In this document: piece after piece, positions 26,707 to 36,383 of the stretch | Numbering within the stretch: the first letter of the stretch is position 1 | How the letters are laid out: the number at the start of each line of letters is the position of its first letter | NCBI RefSeq assembly: GCF_030010215.1 | Contig: NZ_JASCRR010000022.1 | Coordinates: 1 to 51,085 of the forward strand | Direction of reading: 5' to 3' | DNA: 51,085 bases | Origin: Tianweitania sp. UT-5YL-CI-8 | GTDB taxonomy: Bacteria; Pseudomonadota; Alphaproteobacteria; Rhizobiales; Rhizobiaceae | The notes under the pieces: model-generated | Told to the model about the DNA's origin: nothing | The model's input: only the letters and a program-made list of their open reading frames with translations | The model's database searches: none | Translations under genes and position numbers: made by a program

Positions 26707-27686
26707 GCCCGCTACCGTCACAGCCTCTTCTGTCAGTCAAGAACCTGAAGAAGCACTACGCGACGAAATTTAGCCTTTTCGGACGCGCCACCAGGGTTGT
26801 GAAGGCAGTCGATGGCATCTCCTTCGACATCCTGAAGGGCGAGACACTGTCTCTTGTGGGTGAATCCGGCTGCGGAAAATCCACTGTCGGCAAGACCATC
26901 ATCGGCCTGCTTCAGCCAACTTCGGGAGAAATCGAGCTCGGCGGCGCACGCATCGACAATCTGTCGCCGGACGCCTTCCGCGCCCAGCGCAAACGCATCC
27001 AGATCGTCTTCCAGGATCCCTTTTCCAGCCTCGATCCTCGCATGCGGGTCCGGGACATCCTGGCCGAGCCCATTCACAATTTCGGCCTTGCCCGGAATGC
27101 CGCCGACCTGAAGTCCCGCGTCGATGACCTGCTTGACGTCGTGAGGCTGCCGAAGGACGCGGCCAGCCGCTTTCCGCACGAGTTCTCCGGCGGCCAGCGC
27201 CAGCGGATAGGCATCGCCCGGGCGCTCGCGGCCGAGCCGGATCTGATCGTTTGCGACGAGGCCGTCTCGGCGCTCGACGTTTCGGTCAAGGCGCAGGTGG
27301 TAAATCTCCTTCAGGACCTGAAAGACCGGTTCGGACTCGCCCTGCTCTTCATCAGCCATGACCTGGCCATCGTGGACCACATCACCGACCGGGTCGCCGT
27401 CATGTACCTCGGAAAGATCGTCGAGGTCGCGCCGCGTGGCCCCCTGTTTGAAAATCCACTCCACCCTTACACCCAGGCGCTGCTGTCGGCGGTGCCCACG
27501 CCGACCCCGGGACGGAAAACGAGCCGGACCGTGCTGCGGGGCGACCTGCCGTCGCCCGCAAACCCTCCCCCCGGTTGCAATTTCCATACGCGCTGTCCGC
27601 TCGCCTTCGACCGCTGCAGCCGAGAAACGCCCGTCCTGAGGTCGACAGGTCCCGATCAGATGGCTGCGTGTCATCTGATCGACTAG
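26703..27686 (+). CDS. Peptide-type ABC transporter ATPase, DppF-like (importer 2)
   Basis: A 327-residue ATPase with Walker [10 protein letters not shown], signature [16 protein letters not shown], Walker [13 protein letters not shown] (Ala for the more usual Pro) and the C-terminal [15 protein letters not shown]. The ATG at 26703 is coupled to the DppD stop. It completes importer 2, whose binding protein follows 44 bases later. Confidence 0.92.
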   Translation: MSPLPSQPLLSVKNLKKHYATKFSLFGRATRVVKAVDGISFDILKGETLSLVGESGCGKSTVGKTIIGLLQPTSGEIELGGARIDNLSPDAFRAQRKRIQIVFQDPFSSLDPRMRVRDILAEPIHNFGLARNAADLKSRVDDLLDVVRLPKDAASRFPHEFSGGQRQRIGIARALAAEPDLIVCDEAVSALDVSVKAQVVNLLQDLKDRFGLALLFISHDLAIVDHITDRVAVMYLGKIVEVAPRGPLFENPLHPYTQALLSAVPTPTPGRKTSRTVLRGDLPSPANPPPGCNFHTRCPLAFDRCSRETPVLRSTGPDQMAACHLID

Positions 27687-27730
27687 CACGCTTCCGCCCA
27701 TCGTATCGAGCTTCAACAAGGAGAATGGAC

Positions 27731-29329
27731 ATGATCAGACGCAGACAGTTTCTGGGAGGCGCGGCTGCCCTCGCAGGTGCATCGATGTCATATGGTTTGA
27801 CGCGACGGGCCTCGGCCCAGGACTCCTCAAAGGTCCTAAAATTCGTGCCGCAGGCGGATCTGGCCGTTGTCGACCCCTTCGGCAGCCCGGCCTATGTGAC
27901 GCGCAACCATGCCATGATGGTCTACGACACGCTCTATGGCGTGGACAGCAATTTCAAGGCGCAACCCCAGATGGTTGAAGGCCACACGACGGAAAGCGAC
28001 GACAAGATCTGGAAGATGACGCTCCGTCCCGGACAGAAGTTCCATGACGGGGAACCCGTTCTCGGCAAGGACGTCGCAGCGAGTCTGAAGCGCTGGCTCG
28101 GACAGGACAGTTTTTCGCAGGCGCTGGCCCCGTTCGTCGACGAAATTTCCGCGCCGGACGACAAGACGGTGCAGTTCCGCCTCAACAAGCCCTTCCCGAT
28201 GCTTCCTGACGCGCTTGGAAAAGTGAACCCGCGCAGCACGGGCATAATGCCGGAACGCATCGCAGCTGCGGATCCAACCAAGCCGATAACCGAAATCATC
28301 GGCAGCGGCCCCTTCCGCTATGTAGCAGCGGAACGGGTGGCGGGTTCGTTGAACGTCTATGAGAAATTTGCCGACTACATTCCCCGCTCCGAAGCGGCGG
28401 ACAATCTGGCGGGCGGCAAGGTGGTCCACTTCGACCGCGTCGAATGGCACACCATTCCCGATCCGGCCACGGCGGCGGCAGCGCTCCAGGCGGGGGAAAT
28501 CGACTGGTGGGAACAGCCCACGCCGGATCTGTTGCAGGCCTTCACCGGAAACAGCGATATCCGGGTGGCGGTTACCGACAAGACGGGCAATCTCGGTATA
28601 TTGCGGTTCAACTTCCTCCAGAAGCCGTTCGACAATCCGCAGATCCGCAAGATCCTGCTAAACGTAGTCAGGCAGTCGGATTTCCTAATTGCGGCCGTGG
28701 GCGAAGATCCCTCGATGTGGCAGGCCCCCGTCGGCATCTTCCATCCCAATGCTGAACTGGCCAGCACCGAAGGTCTCGAGACGTTCACGAAGACACCTGA
28801 TCTTGAGAAGGCCAAAGCGGATTTGATCGCCGCGGGCTACAAGGGCGAACGCGTCGTCATCATCTCGACCGGCGACTATCCGGTCATCGGCGCATTCAGC
28901 GAAGTGGCGGCCGATCTCTTCCGGAAGGTCGGGCTCAACGTCGATCTGCAGGTGCAGGACTGGGCGACCGTTGCCCAGCGCATGAAGAACAAGGGCGACC
29001 TCGATTCCGGCGGGTACAGCGTCTATTGCAACTTCATCGCCGGAGCCGCGATCTACAACACCGCCGGCTACTCCTACCTGCGGAGCAACGCAGACAAGGC
29101 GTTCGACGGCTGGCCGGACATTCCTGAAATCGAAGTGCTTCGCGCCGAGTGGCTCTCGTCAACGAACGCCGCGGAGCGGCCGGAAATCGGCCGCAAGATC
29201 CAGCAGATCGCCCTGGAGAAGGTTCCGTTCGTCCCCCTCGGCCTGTTCTACTACCCGACCGCTTACCGCTCCGATTTGACCGGCATGCTGGATGCCATGC
29301 CTCTTTTCTGGAACGTGCGGCGGGCCTAG
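27731..29329 (+). CDS. Peptide-type ABC transporter substrate-binding protein (importer 2)
   Basis: A 532-residue SBP_bac_5 protein with a twin-arginine signal (MIRRRQFLGGAA, cleavage near ASAQD). The mature part has VDPFGSPAYVTRNHAMMVYD and GQKFHDGEPVLGKDV. It is more like glutathione- or dipeptide-type binders than the importer 1 and 3 proteins and lacks their CDTC motif. The start is ATG 27731, seven bases after AAGGAG. It lies last in importer 2 and directly before the second dimethylformamidase-like pair, so its ligand may be the substrate of that amidase. Confidence 0.9.
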   Translation: MIRRRQFLGGAAALAGASMSYGLTRRASAQDSSKVLKFVPQADLAVVDPFGSPAYVTRNHAMMVYDTLYGVDSNFKAQPQMVEGHTTESDDKIWKMTLRPGQKFHDGEPVLGKDVAASLKRWLGQDSFSQALAPFVDEISAPDDKTVQFRLNKPFPMLPDALGKVNPRSTGIMPERIAAADPTKPITEIIGSGPFRYVAAERVAGSLNVYEKFADYIPRSEAADNLAGGKVVHFDRVEWHTIPDPATAAAALQAGEIDWWEQPTPDLLQAFTGNSDIRVAVTDKTGNLGILRFNFLQKPFDNPQIRKILLNVVRQSDFLIAAVGEDPSMWQAPVGIFHPNAELASTEGLETFTKTPDLEKAKADLIAAGYKGERVVIISTGDYPVIGAFSEVAADLFRKVGLNVDLQVQDWATVAQRMKNKGDLDSGGYSVYCNFIAGAAIYNTAGYSYLRSNADKAFDGWPDIPEIEVLRAEWLSSTNAAERPEIGRKIQQIALEKVPFVPLGLFYYPTAYRSDLTGMLDAMPLFWNVRRA

Positions 29330-29401
29330 CCCGCGGCTTGGCGGCCTCGGCGCGGAGGTCGCCAGATCCGGAACCAACGGTTGTAACCCCCCGGCAGGCC
29401 C

Positions 29402-29749
29402 ATGCTTCAGACAGACCCGAAGACAGCTCATTTTCCCGTCGATCCGAACCGCCTCGATCTGGTCGAGGAGTTCCGGCGGGCGCCGAAAGGGCCTTACAGT
29501 CCGGACCTGCAGAAAATCGTGCATCGCATGCGATGGGGTGGCGAGGGCGGGCGATTTGTCCTGATCCCCGTCGAACCCGGCAAGAAATGGATGCTGGGAC
29601 TGCTGCCATCGCGGCGCGGCGATGCGGTCAAGACGTTTTCAGACAAGACGTTCACGCGTCTGGCAGATGCGGAGTGGGCGGTTTTCAAAATTCGGTGGGA
29701 GGCAATTACCGGCGTCAGGATTGCAGAGGAAACGGACCAAAAGCCATGA
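29402..29749 (+). CDS. N,N-dimethylformamidase small (alpha) subunit-like protein, copy 2
   Basis: A 115-residue paralogue of the 19827 protein. It shares LDLVEEFRR, GPYSPDLQKIVHRMRWGG, a GRFVLIPVEPGKKWMLGLLP segment and LADAEWAVFKIRW. Gene order is again small then large subunit, with an ATGA overlap that would enforce matched synthesis of the two chains. The recurrence of the pair supports the subunit assignment. Confidence 0.72.
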   Translation: MLQTDPKTAHFPVDPNRLDLVEEFRRAPKGPYSPDLQKIVHRMRWGGEGGRFVLIPVEPGKKWMLGLLPSRRGDAVKTFSDKTFTRLADAEWAVFKIRWEAITGVRIAEETDQKP

Positions 29750-31986
29750 TCGACACGACCAGCATCCTGGGTTACGCGAAACCATGGAGTGTGGCTCCGG
29801 GTGAAACCGTCAGCTTTCATCTCAGCAGCGCGCACCTGCCTTCGGCAAGCCTGAAAGTGGTTCGGGTTAGATGTGCCGACCCAGACCCGAACGGACCAGG
29901 TCTCAAACTCCTGCACGCCGCCACGCCCCTCGACGACGGCGACGTTCAGCTGTCCAGTCAGCCGACACATGTCGGATCTTACGCATCCGTTGCCGACGGT
30001 CCGATCCTCTCGGGTCTGACTGCGTTCTCGGTGGGGTGCTACATCTACCCGACCATCGTCGGCGGATGCCGCCAGACGATCGTTTCGCGCTGGAATGATC
30101 GGCTGGATTCCGGATGGAAACTGGAGCTGGACGACGAGGGCCATCTGTCGATGACGGTGGCCTGCAAGGGAATGACGCGCAGCGCCCGCTCGTCGCGAAG
30201 CATCCTGCGGCGCGAATGGATTTTCGTGGCGGGATCTCGGTCGGCCGACGGGACGATTCGTCTTGAGGCGGTGAGCCTTTCGCGGGACGGCGGCCGCGAG
30301 CGGGTCTTCTCCGTCGAAGACGAGGGGTTTCCGGCTGTGCAATGGCCGGCCGCGACGCCACTGCTCTTTGCCGCGCAATGGACGGGCGACAGCCGCCCGA
30401 ACAAGGAAACTTTCAACCACTTCAACGGCAAGATCGACCGTCCGCGCCTTTATGGCGCCGCGCTGACGCGTGCGGACGTGCAACAACTGGTCGAGACGCT
30501 TCACCCTGTGCAGACCGATCCGTTGCTGGTTGGGGCTTGGGATTTCAGCCTCGGCATGAACGGAGACGAGATCACCGACCTCTCGGCCAACAATCTCAAC
30601 GGATCGGTTCATCGTCTGCCGATGCGCGCCGCCACCGGCGCCAACTGGACCGGTCAAATCCACAGCTGGACGGAGGACCCATCGCAGTACGGCGCCATCC
30701 ACTTTCACGAGGACGATCTCGAGGACGCGGGATGGGCGGCCACGACAACGCTTAGCATTCCGGACGACTGGCAGTCAGGCTTCTACGCGCTCCAGATGAC
30801 AACGTCGAACGGCTCGGTCCCGGTGGAAAGCTATGCGATCTTTTTCGTTCGTCCGCCGCGCGGACGCCGGACCTCCGATATTGCGGTCATCGCCCCGACG
30901 GCCACCTATCTCGCCTACGCCAACAACCATTCTCGGCTCGATCAGACGCATTTCGAGGTCATGGCCGACGGCCTGATGATCATCACGGCCGACGATGTTT
31001 ATACCAACGAGCACCGCGAGCTCGGCAGTTCCACCTATGACACCCACAGCGACGACAGCGGCGTCTGCTACTCGACGGGCGCGCGGCCGATCCTGAATGC
31101 GCGTCCGCGCTCCAACACCTTCAACTATGTCAACGACACCCATCTCCTCGACTGGCTCGAGGAGATGGGCCATGGTTACGACGTGGTCACCGACGAAGAC
31201 ATGCATCGCGAGGGCGCACGCCTGCTGAGCGGATATCGGGTGGTCATAAACATGACCCACCCGGAGTACTACTCAAAGGAAATGCTGGACGCGCTTGAGA
31301 CTTATCAGAACGGCGGCGGCCGGCACATGTATCTCGGCGGAAACGGTTTCTACTGGCGCGTCGCGTTTCACCCGACCAAGACCGGGATCATCGAACTGCG
31401 CCGCGGCCTGACAGGTTTGCGCAGTTGGGAAACGGAGGCCGGAGAAGGCAACCTGTCGTTCACGGGCGAACCCAGCGGCCTTTGGCGCAGCAGCGGCCGC
31501 GCTCCGCAACGGCTTTGCGGGGTGGGTTTCAGCGCGCAGGTGTTCGACTTTTCGACCTATTACCGCCGACTGCCGGACAGCTTCGACGACAGGGCTTCTT
31601 TCGTCTTCGAAGGCGTCGGCGCCGATGAGCCAATCGGGAATTTCGGCCTGCGACTCGGCGGCGCGGCAGGCCTGGAGATCGACCGGGCCGAGCCCAACCT
31701 CGGCTCGGCGCCCAACATCATGATCCTGGCAACGGCCGACAGGACAGGTGCGGGCGGCATACCCGCGCCGGAAGAGCTTCCCGCATTGTACCGGGGCTTT
31801 ACGGGCGAGGAAAATGCCATGGTTCGCGCCGACATGGTCCTCTATCCAACCTCAAATGGCGGCGCCGTGTTCTCCACCGGGTCGATCGCCTGGTGCTGTT
31901 CCCTGTCGCATGCCGGCTACGCAAACAACGTCAGCCAGATCACGGGTAACGTGCTGAACCGTTTCCTTGACGACAGCCCCATTTGA
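29746..31986 (+). CDS. N,N-dimethylformamidase large (beta) subunit-like protein, copy 2
   Basis: A 746-residue paralogue of the 20163 product with the same domain order: beta domain, LamG-like domain (FSVGCYIYPTIVGG to NHFNGKIDRPRL) and catalytic half. The candidate iron ligands have identical spacing in both copies: TATYLAYAN (Tyr388), STYDTHSDDSG (Tyr431), THPEYYS (His505, Glu507), then YLGGNGFYWR. Conservation of these but divergence elsewhere suggests two active amidases with different substrates. An in-frame upstream extension to 29149 overlaps the previous genes and is not coding. Confidence 0.82.
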   Translation: MIDTTSILGYAKPWSVAPGETVSFHLSSAHLPSASLKVVRVRCADPDPNGPGLKLLHAATPLDDGDVQLSSQPTHVGSYASVADGPILSGLTAFSVGCYIYPTIVGGCRQTIVSRWNDRLDSGWKLELDDEGHLSMTVACKGMTRSARSSRSILRREWIFVAGSRSADGTIRLEAVSLSRDGGRERVFSVEDEGFPAVQWPAATPLLFAAQWTGDSRPNKETFNHFNGKIDRPRLYGAALTRADVQQLVETLHPVQTDPLLVGAWDFSLGMNGDEITDLSANNLNGSVHRLPMRAATGANWTGQIHSWTEDPSQYGAIHFHEDDLEDAGWAATTTLSIPDDWQSGFYALQMTTSNGSVPVESYAIFFVRPPRGRRTSDIAVIAPTATYLAYANNHSRLDQTHFEVMADGLMIITADDVYTNEHRELGSSTYDTHSDDSGVCYSTGARPILNARPRSNTFNYVNDTHLLDWLEEMGHGYDVVTDEDMHREGARLLSGYRVVINMTHPEYYSKEMLDALETYQNGGGRHMYLGGNGFYWRVAFHPTKTGIIELRRGLTGLRSWETEAGEGNLSFTGEPSGLWRSSGRAPQRLCGVGFSAQVFDFSTYYRRLPDSFDDRASFVFEGVGADEPIGNFGLRLGGAAGLEIDRAEPNLGSAPNIMILATADRTGAGGIPAPEELPALYRGFTGEENAMVRADMVLYPTSNGGAVFSTGSIAWCCSLSHAGYANNVSQITGNVLNRFLDDSPI

Positions 31987-32050
31987 GTTCGAAAAATTGC
32001 TGGCGGCAGCAGCATAAAATACGCGACGGCCGCGCCCTGTTTTTGCTATA

Positions 32051-32062
32051 TGATAGATCAAA
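32051..32062 (+). promoter_or_regulatory. Operator-like site before the racemase-fold gene
   Basis: TGATAGATCAAA, within GCTATATGATAGATCAAAG, nearly repeats the site at 42477-42496. It ends only 24 bases before the preferred start codon, so a bound protein would cover the promoter or ribosome site. Confidence 0.5.
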
Positions 32063-32085
32063 GTCACCCGAAGCCGGAAGCTATC

Positions 32086-33402
32086 ATGACGAACTTATGG
32101 ACCAGAACCCCGTCAGCAACGGCGGAGGCCCCGCTGAACGCCCTGGACAAGGGCGTTCCCGGTCATGCGTCGAATGTGCCGCTGGATCAGGTCGCCGCAC
32201 AGAACTGGAACATATTGCGGGAAGACGTCCCCCTCCCGGCGGCCGTGATCCGGCGCGATGCGCTCCGCCAGAACAGCGACTGGATGCGCCGCTTCCTCAA
32301 GGGCAGCGGCGCGGACATCGCACCGCACGGCAAGACGACGATGAGCCCGGCGCTGTTCGATCTTCAGCTTGGCGACGGCGCCTGGGCGATCACCGTCGCG
32401 ACGCCGCACCAACTGCAGGTCGCGCGCGCTTTCGGGCATAAGCGCATCTTCTATGCCAACCAGCTGATCGGAAGGAGCGCGATCGACTACGTCGTCCGTG
32501 AACTCGAAAACGACCCGGGGTTCGAATTCTTCTGCCTGGTCGACGATCGATCCAATGTCGATGCGCTTGTCGCCGCCGCCAGGCGCATCGGGCTCGCCCG
32601 TCCCCTCAACGTCCTGGTGGAGGTCGGCTATGCCGGCGGGCGAACCGGCTGCCGGAGCGTCGAAGCAGCCCTCGATCTCGCGCGCGCCGTCCATGCGACC
32701 GGCGGTACACTGGCGCTCGCCGGAATCGAAGGGTTCGAAGGCCTGATCCGCGTCGGATCGAATGCGGAGACGCTGGCGCTTGTGGAGCGGCTGCTCGACT
32801 CCATGGTGGCGCTTGCCCGGCAATGCGCCTCGGAGGGCCTTTTCGCGGATGGCACGGTGCTTCTTTCCGCCGGCGGCTCATCCTATTTCGATGTCGTCGC
32901 CAGCAAGCTCGGCAATGCCGACCTCGGCCGTGATACCCGTGTTCTCGTCCGGTCGGGCTGCTACATCACGCATGACTCCGTGCTCTATGTCCGTGCCGTC
33001 GAGGCCCTGCGTGAACGCAACCAGGCTCTTGCCGATTCGAATGGCGGCCTTTCCCAGGCCCTGGAAGTTTGGGCTTACGTGCAGTCACGGCCCGAGGCGG
33101 AGAAGGCGATCGTCGCGTTCGGCAAGCGCGATGCGTCCTATGACGACCTGCCGCTGGCGCAACGCTGGTACCGCCCGGACGGCAGCATGAACACACCGCA
33201 GGCCGTTCCTTCCGGGCACATTGTCACGCGGCTGAACGACCAGCACTGCCATCTGCAGCTCCCGGCGGATTCGCCGCTCCGGGTCGGCGATCTCGTGGCA
33301 TTCGGGATTTCGCATCCATGCCTGACATTCGACAAATGGCGCGTCATGCACATCGTCGACGAGAGTTACGACATCATCGGCTCCATCCGCACCTACTTCT
33401 AA
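32086..33402 (+). CDS. Alanine racemase-fold D-amino-acid deaminase / D-threonine aldolase-like
   Basis: About 438 residues of the D-serine deaminase and low-specificity D-threonine aldolase group. The PLP lysine lies in APHGKTTMSP (about residue 85). The barrel has EVGYAGGRTGCR, and the C-terminal metal site shows NDQHCHLQL and ISHPCLTFD, where the HPC corresponds to the zinc His and Cys of eukaryotic D-serine dehydratase. Expected reactions are elimination of ammonia from, or aldol cleavage of, beta-hydroxy D-amino acids. The start ATG 32086 follows CCGGAAG; the ATG at 32050 lies inside an operator-like site. Confidence 0.82.
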   Translation: MTNLWTRTPSATAEAPLNALDKGVPGHASNVPLDQVAAQNWNILREDVPLPAAVIRRDALRQNSDWMRRFLKGSGADIAPHGKTTMSPALFDLQLGDGAWAITVATPHQLQVARAFGHKRIFYANQLIGRSAIDYVVRELENDPGFEFFCLVDDRSNVDALVAAARRIGLARPLNVLVEVGYAGGRTGCRSVEAALDLARAVHATGGTLALAGIEGFEGLIRVGSNAETLALVERLLDSMVALARQCASEGLFADGTVLLSAGGSSYFDVVASKLGNADLGRDTRVLVRSGCYITHDSVLYVRAVEALRERNQALADSNGGLSQALEVWAYVQSRPEAEKAIVAFGKRDASYDDLPLAQRWYRPDGSMNTPQAVPSGHIVTRLNDQHCHLQLPADSPLRVGDLVAFGISHPCLTFDKWRVMHIVDESYDIIGSIRTYF

Positions 33403-33459
33403 CGACATAGCACCAAGCAGTCGAAACCGGCGACAAGCCACATATCAGGGATAGGAACG

Positions 33460-34287
33460 ATGAGCAGGAACAAGTCCAAGGTGATGTTGATCACCGGCGC
33501 CGCAAGCGGCATTGGAGCCGCCACGGCGCGACAGGCCACCGAAGCGGGCTACAAGGTGATCATTGCCGATATCAACGAAGCGGGAGCCAACGCCGCTGCC
33601 GCGTCGATCGGACCGGCAGGGTCTGCCAAGCGGCTTGATATCTGTTCGCCGGCGAACTGGGAAACGGTCCTCGACGAAATCTTTGCCGAACATGGTCATC
33701 TGGACGTGCTCATCAACAATGCGGCGACCGTCCATACCGGTTTTGCCCGCGACGTCCCGATCGCAAAGCATCAGCATACGATGGACACGAACTTCATGGG
33801 GGCGGCGACCGGGATGCTGGCTGCCCTCGCCAGGTTCAAGGCTCAGGGGTTCGGCCACATCACGACCATCTGCAGCATGAACGGCTTCATGCCGTTCCCG
33901 GGTCTGGCGAGCTACGCCGCAGCCAAGCATGCGCTGCGGGCCTTTCACCATGCCGTGGCAATCGAAGAGCGCAATAGCCCCGTCATCTTCACAATCGTCT
34001 ATCCCACGGCGACCGAAACGCCGATGCTTGAAAAGGAAGCCGAAGACGACGCCATGGCCCTGGCCTTCGCCGGGAACTCGGTGACCCCCGACCATGTCGC
34101 CGCGATCATCCTCAAGGCGATCAAGCGGAAGTCCCTCGAAGCCTACATCCCGGCCGAGCGCGGCAAGTTCGTACGGCGCATCGGCGTCAATCCGCGCGGG
34201 CTCAAGGCGCTGTTCGAACGCAACGAGATCATCGGCGCCGAGCGGCTGAAGGCGCGGCGCGCGGCCACGGCTCAAGCCAAGAAATAG
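33460..34287 (+). CDS. Short-chain dehydrogenase/reductase (SDR)
   Basis: A 275-residue classical SDR. It has the cofactor loop TGAASGIGAA (residues 12-21), NNAA near 90, a catalytic serine in TICSMNGF and YAAAK. The aspartate in IIADINE after the second strand suggests NAD preference. The substrate is not inferable. It is separated by 57 bp from the racemase-fold gene and shares its strand, so it is probably co-transcribed. Confidence 0.88.
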   Translation: MSRNKSKVMLITGAASGIGAATARQATEAGYKVIIADINEAGANAAAASIGPAGSAKRLDICSPANWETVLDEIFAEHGHLDVLINNAATVHTGFARDVPIAKHQHTMDTNFMGAATGMLAALARFKAQGFGHITTICSMNGFMPFPGLASYAAAKHALRAFHHAVAIEERNSPVIFTIVYPTATETPMLEKEAEDDAMALAFAGNSVTPDHVAAIILKAIKRKSLEAYIPAERGKFVRRIGVNPRGLKALFERNEIIGAERLKARRAATAQAKK

Positions 34288-34306
34288 CGTCCGGAAATCC
34301 GGCTGT

Positions 34307-34342
34307 CCCGTCCTTGCGACGGGGTGGCCGCAAGACGCGGCC
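34307..34342. terminator. Two small hairpins in a convergent gap
   Basis: CCCGTC/GACGGG (5-base loop) and GGCCGC/GCGGCC (5-base loop) lie side by side between the convergent SDR and GntR genes. Neither has a U-run. They may act as a weak bidirectional terminator. Confidence 0.35.
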
Positions 34343-34371
34343 GACATCGGACCGTGTTCACGGGATGCGGA

Positions 34372-35142
34372 TCAGTCCGCCGCCGAATCCTGCAGGGTGA
34401 GGGTCTTGCGGCCCCGCCGCTTTTTTTCGCGTCCCTCGCCGAGCTTGAACTGTTCGAGAATCCGGTAGGAGCCGTCGCGTAGATCGCGCACCACCATTTC
34501 CCCCGCTTCGGCCGGCGAGCGGCGAGAGAGTGCGTCGATTATCAACAAGTGCGGGTGCACTTCAGATCCTGCCTGGCGGATGCTGGGGTACTGATTGTAG
34601 ACGAACGGATAGGCCAGCAGCCACAGGTTTTCGATGCAGCGCAGGAGAACCTCGTTTTTCGACGCGCGATAAACGGTGAAGTGGAACTCCTGGTTGGCAA
34701 CGATCGCCGCGCGCCATTCCTCGGCCGATTCGAGCTGGACCCACTTTTTGTGGAGCTCCCGCAACGTCTGGATCTCTTCGGGCGTGATGTTGACTGCGCT
34801 CAGTTCGGCGGCGAGCCGCTCCAGCGGGACCCGCGTCTCCCGGATCTGGATATACTGCGGGATCGAGAGGACCGGGACGCGCGGCTGGTAGCCGAGCCGC
34901 AGTTCCAGCGCGCCTTCCCTAACCAACTGCACGATCGCTTCGCGGACGGGCGTCGGCGACGTGTTGTAGCTGGCAGCCAGTTTGCGGATGCTGAGGCGGG
35001 CTCCCGGCTCGTACTGGCCGGTCATCAGCGCCGCGCGCAGCCTCGCGTAGATCCGCTCAGCCAGGCTGTCGCGATTGAGTTCGATCGTGTCGTCCGGTTC
35101 CAGCGACACGTCCTGTCCATCCGCATTTATGCCGGTCATCAT
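34372..35142 (-). CDS. GntR-family regulator with FCD domain (regulator 1)
   Basis: About 256 residues. The N-terminal winged helix spans LAERIYARLRAALMTG to YNTSPTPVREAIVQLVREGA (residues about 25-90). The C-terminal all-helical FCD domain shows NQEFHFTVYRAS and SEVHPHLLIIDAL with metal-site histidines. FCD regulators bind small organic acids and usually repress nearby catabolic operons. It starts at ATG 35142 after AAGGA. It lies next to importer 3 on the same strand and resembles regulator 2 at 47653. It is a candidate for recognising the TTTGATATATCAAA sites. Confidence 0.88.
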   Translation of the reverse strand: MMTGINADGQDVSLEPDDTIELNRDSLAERIYARLRAALMTGQYEPGARLSIRKLAASYNTSPTPVREAIVQLVREGALELRLGYQPRVPVLSIPQYIQIRETRVPLERLAAELSAVNITPEEIQTLRELHKKWVQLESAEEWRAAIVANQEFHFTVYRASKNEVLLRCIENLWLLAYPFVYNQYPSIRQAGSEVHPHLLIIDALSRRSPAEAGEMVVRDLRDGSYRILEQFKLGEGREKKRRGRKTLTLQDSAAD

Positions 35143-35339
35143 CGCCCTGTCCTTTCCCCGAACAACACCAATTTCGATGCGTGGGGCTGTGATGCGATCC
35201 CGCGGGCAGGCCAACGCCCTCCACGCAGTGCGGCATTAAGTCCGCGCGATACGCCCATTGCCGTCCTCCCGTTGGTCATGCGCGTCGGTTTACACGATTG
35301 CCCGCCACAGCATAGTCACTACGCACGACGCCAGTCCAC

Positions 35340-36383
35340 TCAATCCCCGACCTCGTCCACCAGAGGATGGTGGCAGGCATAGGAGACATCTCCGTGCCGA
35401 ACCAGTTGGGGTTCGCTTTTGGCGCAGATCTCCGTTGCCTTCCAGCACCGGGTCCGGAAATAGCATCCGTTGGGCGGATTTGCCGGGCTCGGCGGATCCC
35501 CCTGCAGAACGATTCGCTCCCGAGCGCGGTCTCTCTTCGGATCAGGCAGCGGGACCGCCGAGAGAAGGGCGTGGGTGTAGGGATGGCGCGGCCGCGAAAA
35601 CAGCTCGTCGCGAGGGGCCACTTCGACAATCTTGCCCAGATACATCACCGCCACCCGCTGGCAGACGTGACGGACCGTGGAGAGGTTGTGGGCGACGAAA
35701 AGATAGGACAGCTGCAGGGTTTGCTGGAGATCGCCCAGCAGATTCAGCACACCGGCCTGGATGCTGACGTCGAGCGCGGACACGGGCTCGTCGAGAAGGA
35801 TGACCCGCGGCGAAACGGCCAGCGCGCGGGCGATTCCCACCCGCTGGCGCTGCCCGCCCGACAATTGGTGGGGAAAGCGTTCGAGATGCTCTTGGTTGAG
35901 GCGGACAAGCGTTATCAGTTCTCGCGCCCGGGCCATTCTCTGCGCGCCCGACATGCCCAGCAACCTGAGAGGTTCGCTGACGATCTCGGCCACACGCATC
36001 CTGGGATGCAGCGAAGCGGACGGGTCCTGGAACACCACCTGCAGCTTCCGGCGTTGCAGGCGCATGTCCTCTTCGGCCAGCCCGACCAGGTTCACGCCGT
36101 CAAGCGTGACGTCGCCGCTGGTGACGTCGACCAGCCCGAGGATGCATTTGGCCAGGGTCGACTTTCCGCAGCCGGATTCCCCGACGAGGCCAAGGGTCTC
36201 GCCCCTGTGGATGTCGAAACTGACGTCGGCCACCGCCCGGATCGGGTTCTGCCGGCCGGTCCCCCAGAAACCCGAAGCGCCCGGATATTCCTTGACCAGG
36301 CGCCGCACCGACAACAACGGCGCGTCAGGCTGCGCATCCGGCGATGGCGGCTGAGTCAGGTCAGTTCCGCTGAGATCGGTCAT
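35340..36383 (-). CDS. Peptide-type ABC transporter ATPase, DppF-like (importer 3)
   Basis: A 347-residue ATPase with Walker [10 protein letters not shown], signature [16 protein letters not shown], Walker [13 protein letters not shown] and the C-terminal GCYFRTRCWKATEIC. It begins with an ATG overlapping the DppD stop (ATGA). It is longer at the N-terminus than copies 1 and 2, with a proline-rich [20 protein letters not shown] lead. It closes the importer 3 operon. Confidence 0.92.
   Translation of the reverse strand: MTDLSGTDLTQPPSPDAQPDAPLLSVRRLVKEYPGASGFWGTGRQNPIRAVADVSFDIHRGETLGLVGESGCGKSTLAKCILGLVDVTSGDVTLDGVNLVGLAEEDMRLQRRKLQVVFQDPSASLHPRMRVAEIVSEPLRLLGMSGAQRMARARELITLVRLNQEHLERFPHQLSGGQRQRVGIARALAVSPRVILLDEPVSALDVSIQAGVLNLLGDLQQTLQLSYLFVAHNLSTVRHVCQRVAVMYLGKIVEVAPRDELFSRPRHPYTHALLSAVPLPDPKRDRARERIVLQGDPPSPANPPNGCYFRTRCWKATEICAKSEPQLVRHGDVSYACHHPLVDEVGD

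Noticed and set aside
29149-31986. A 945-codon frame extending the second large amidase subunit upstream
   Set aside because: The extension overlaps the binding-protein 3' end and the small subunit gene; the coupled ATG at 29746 matches copy 1.
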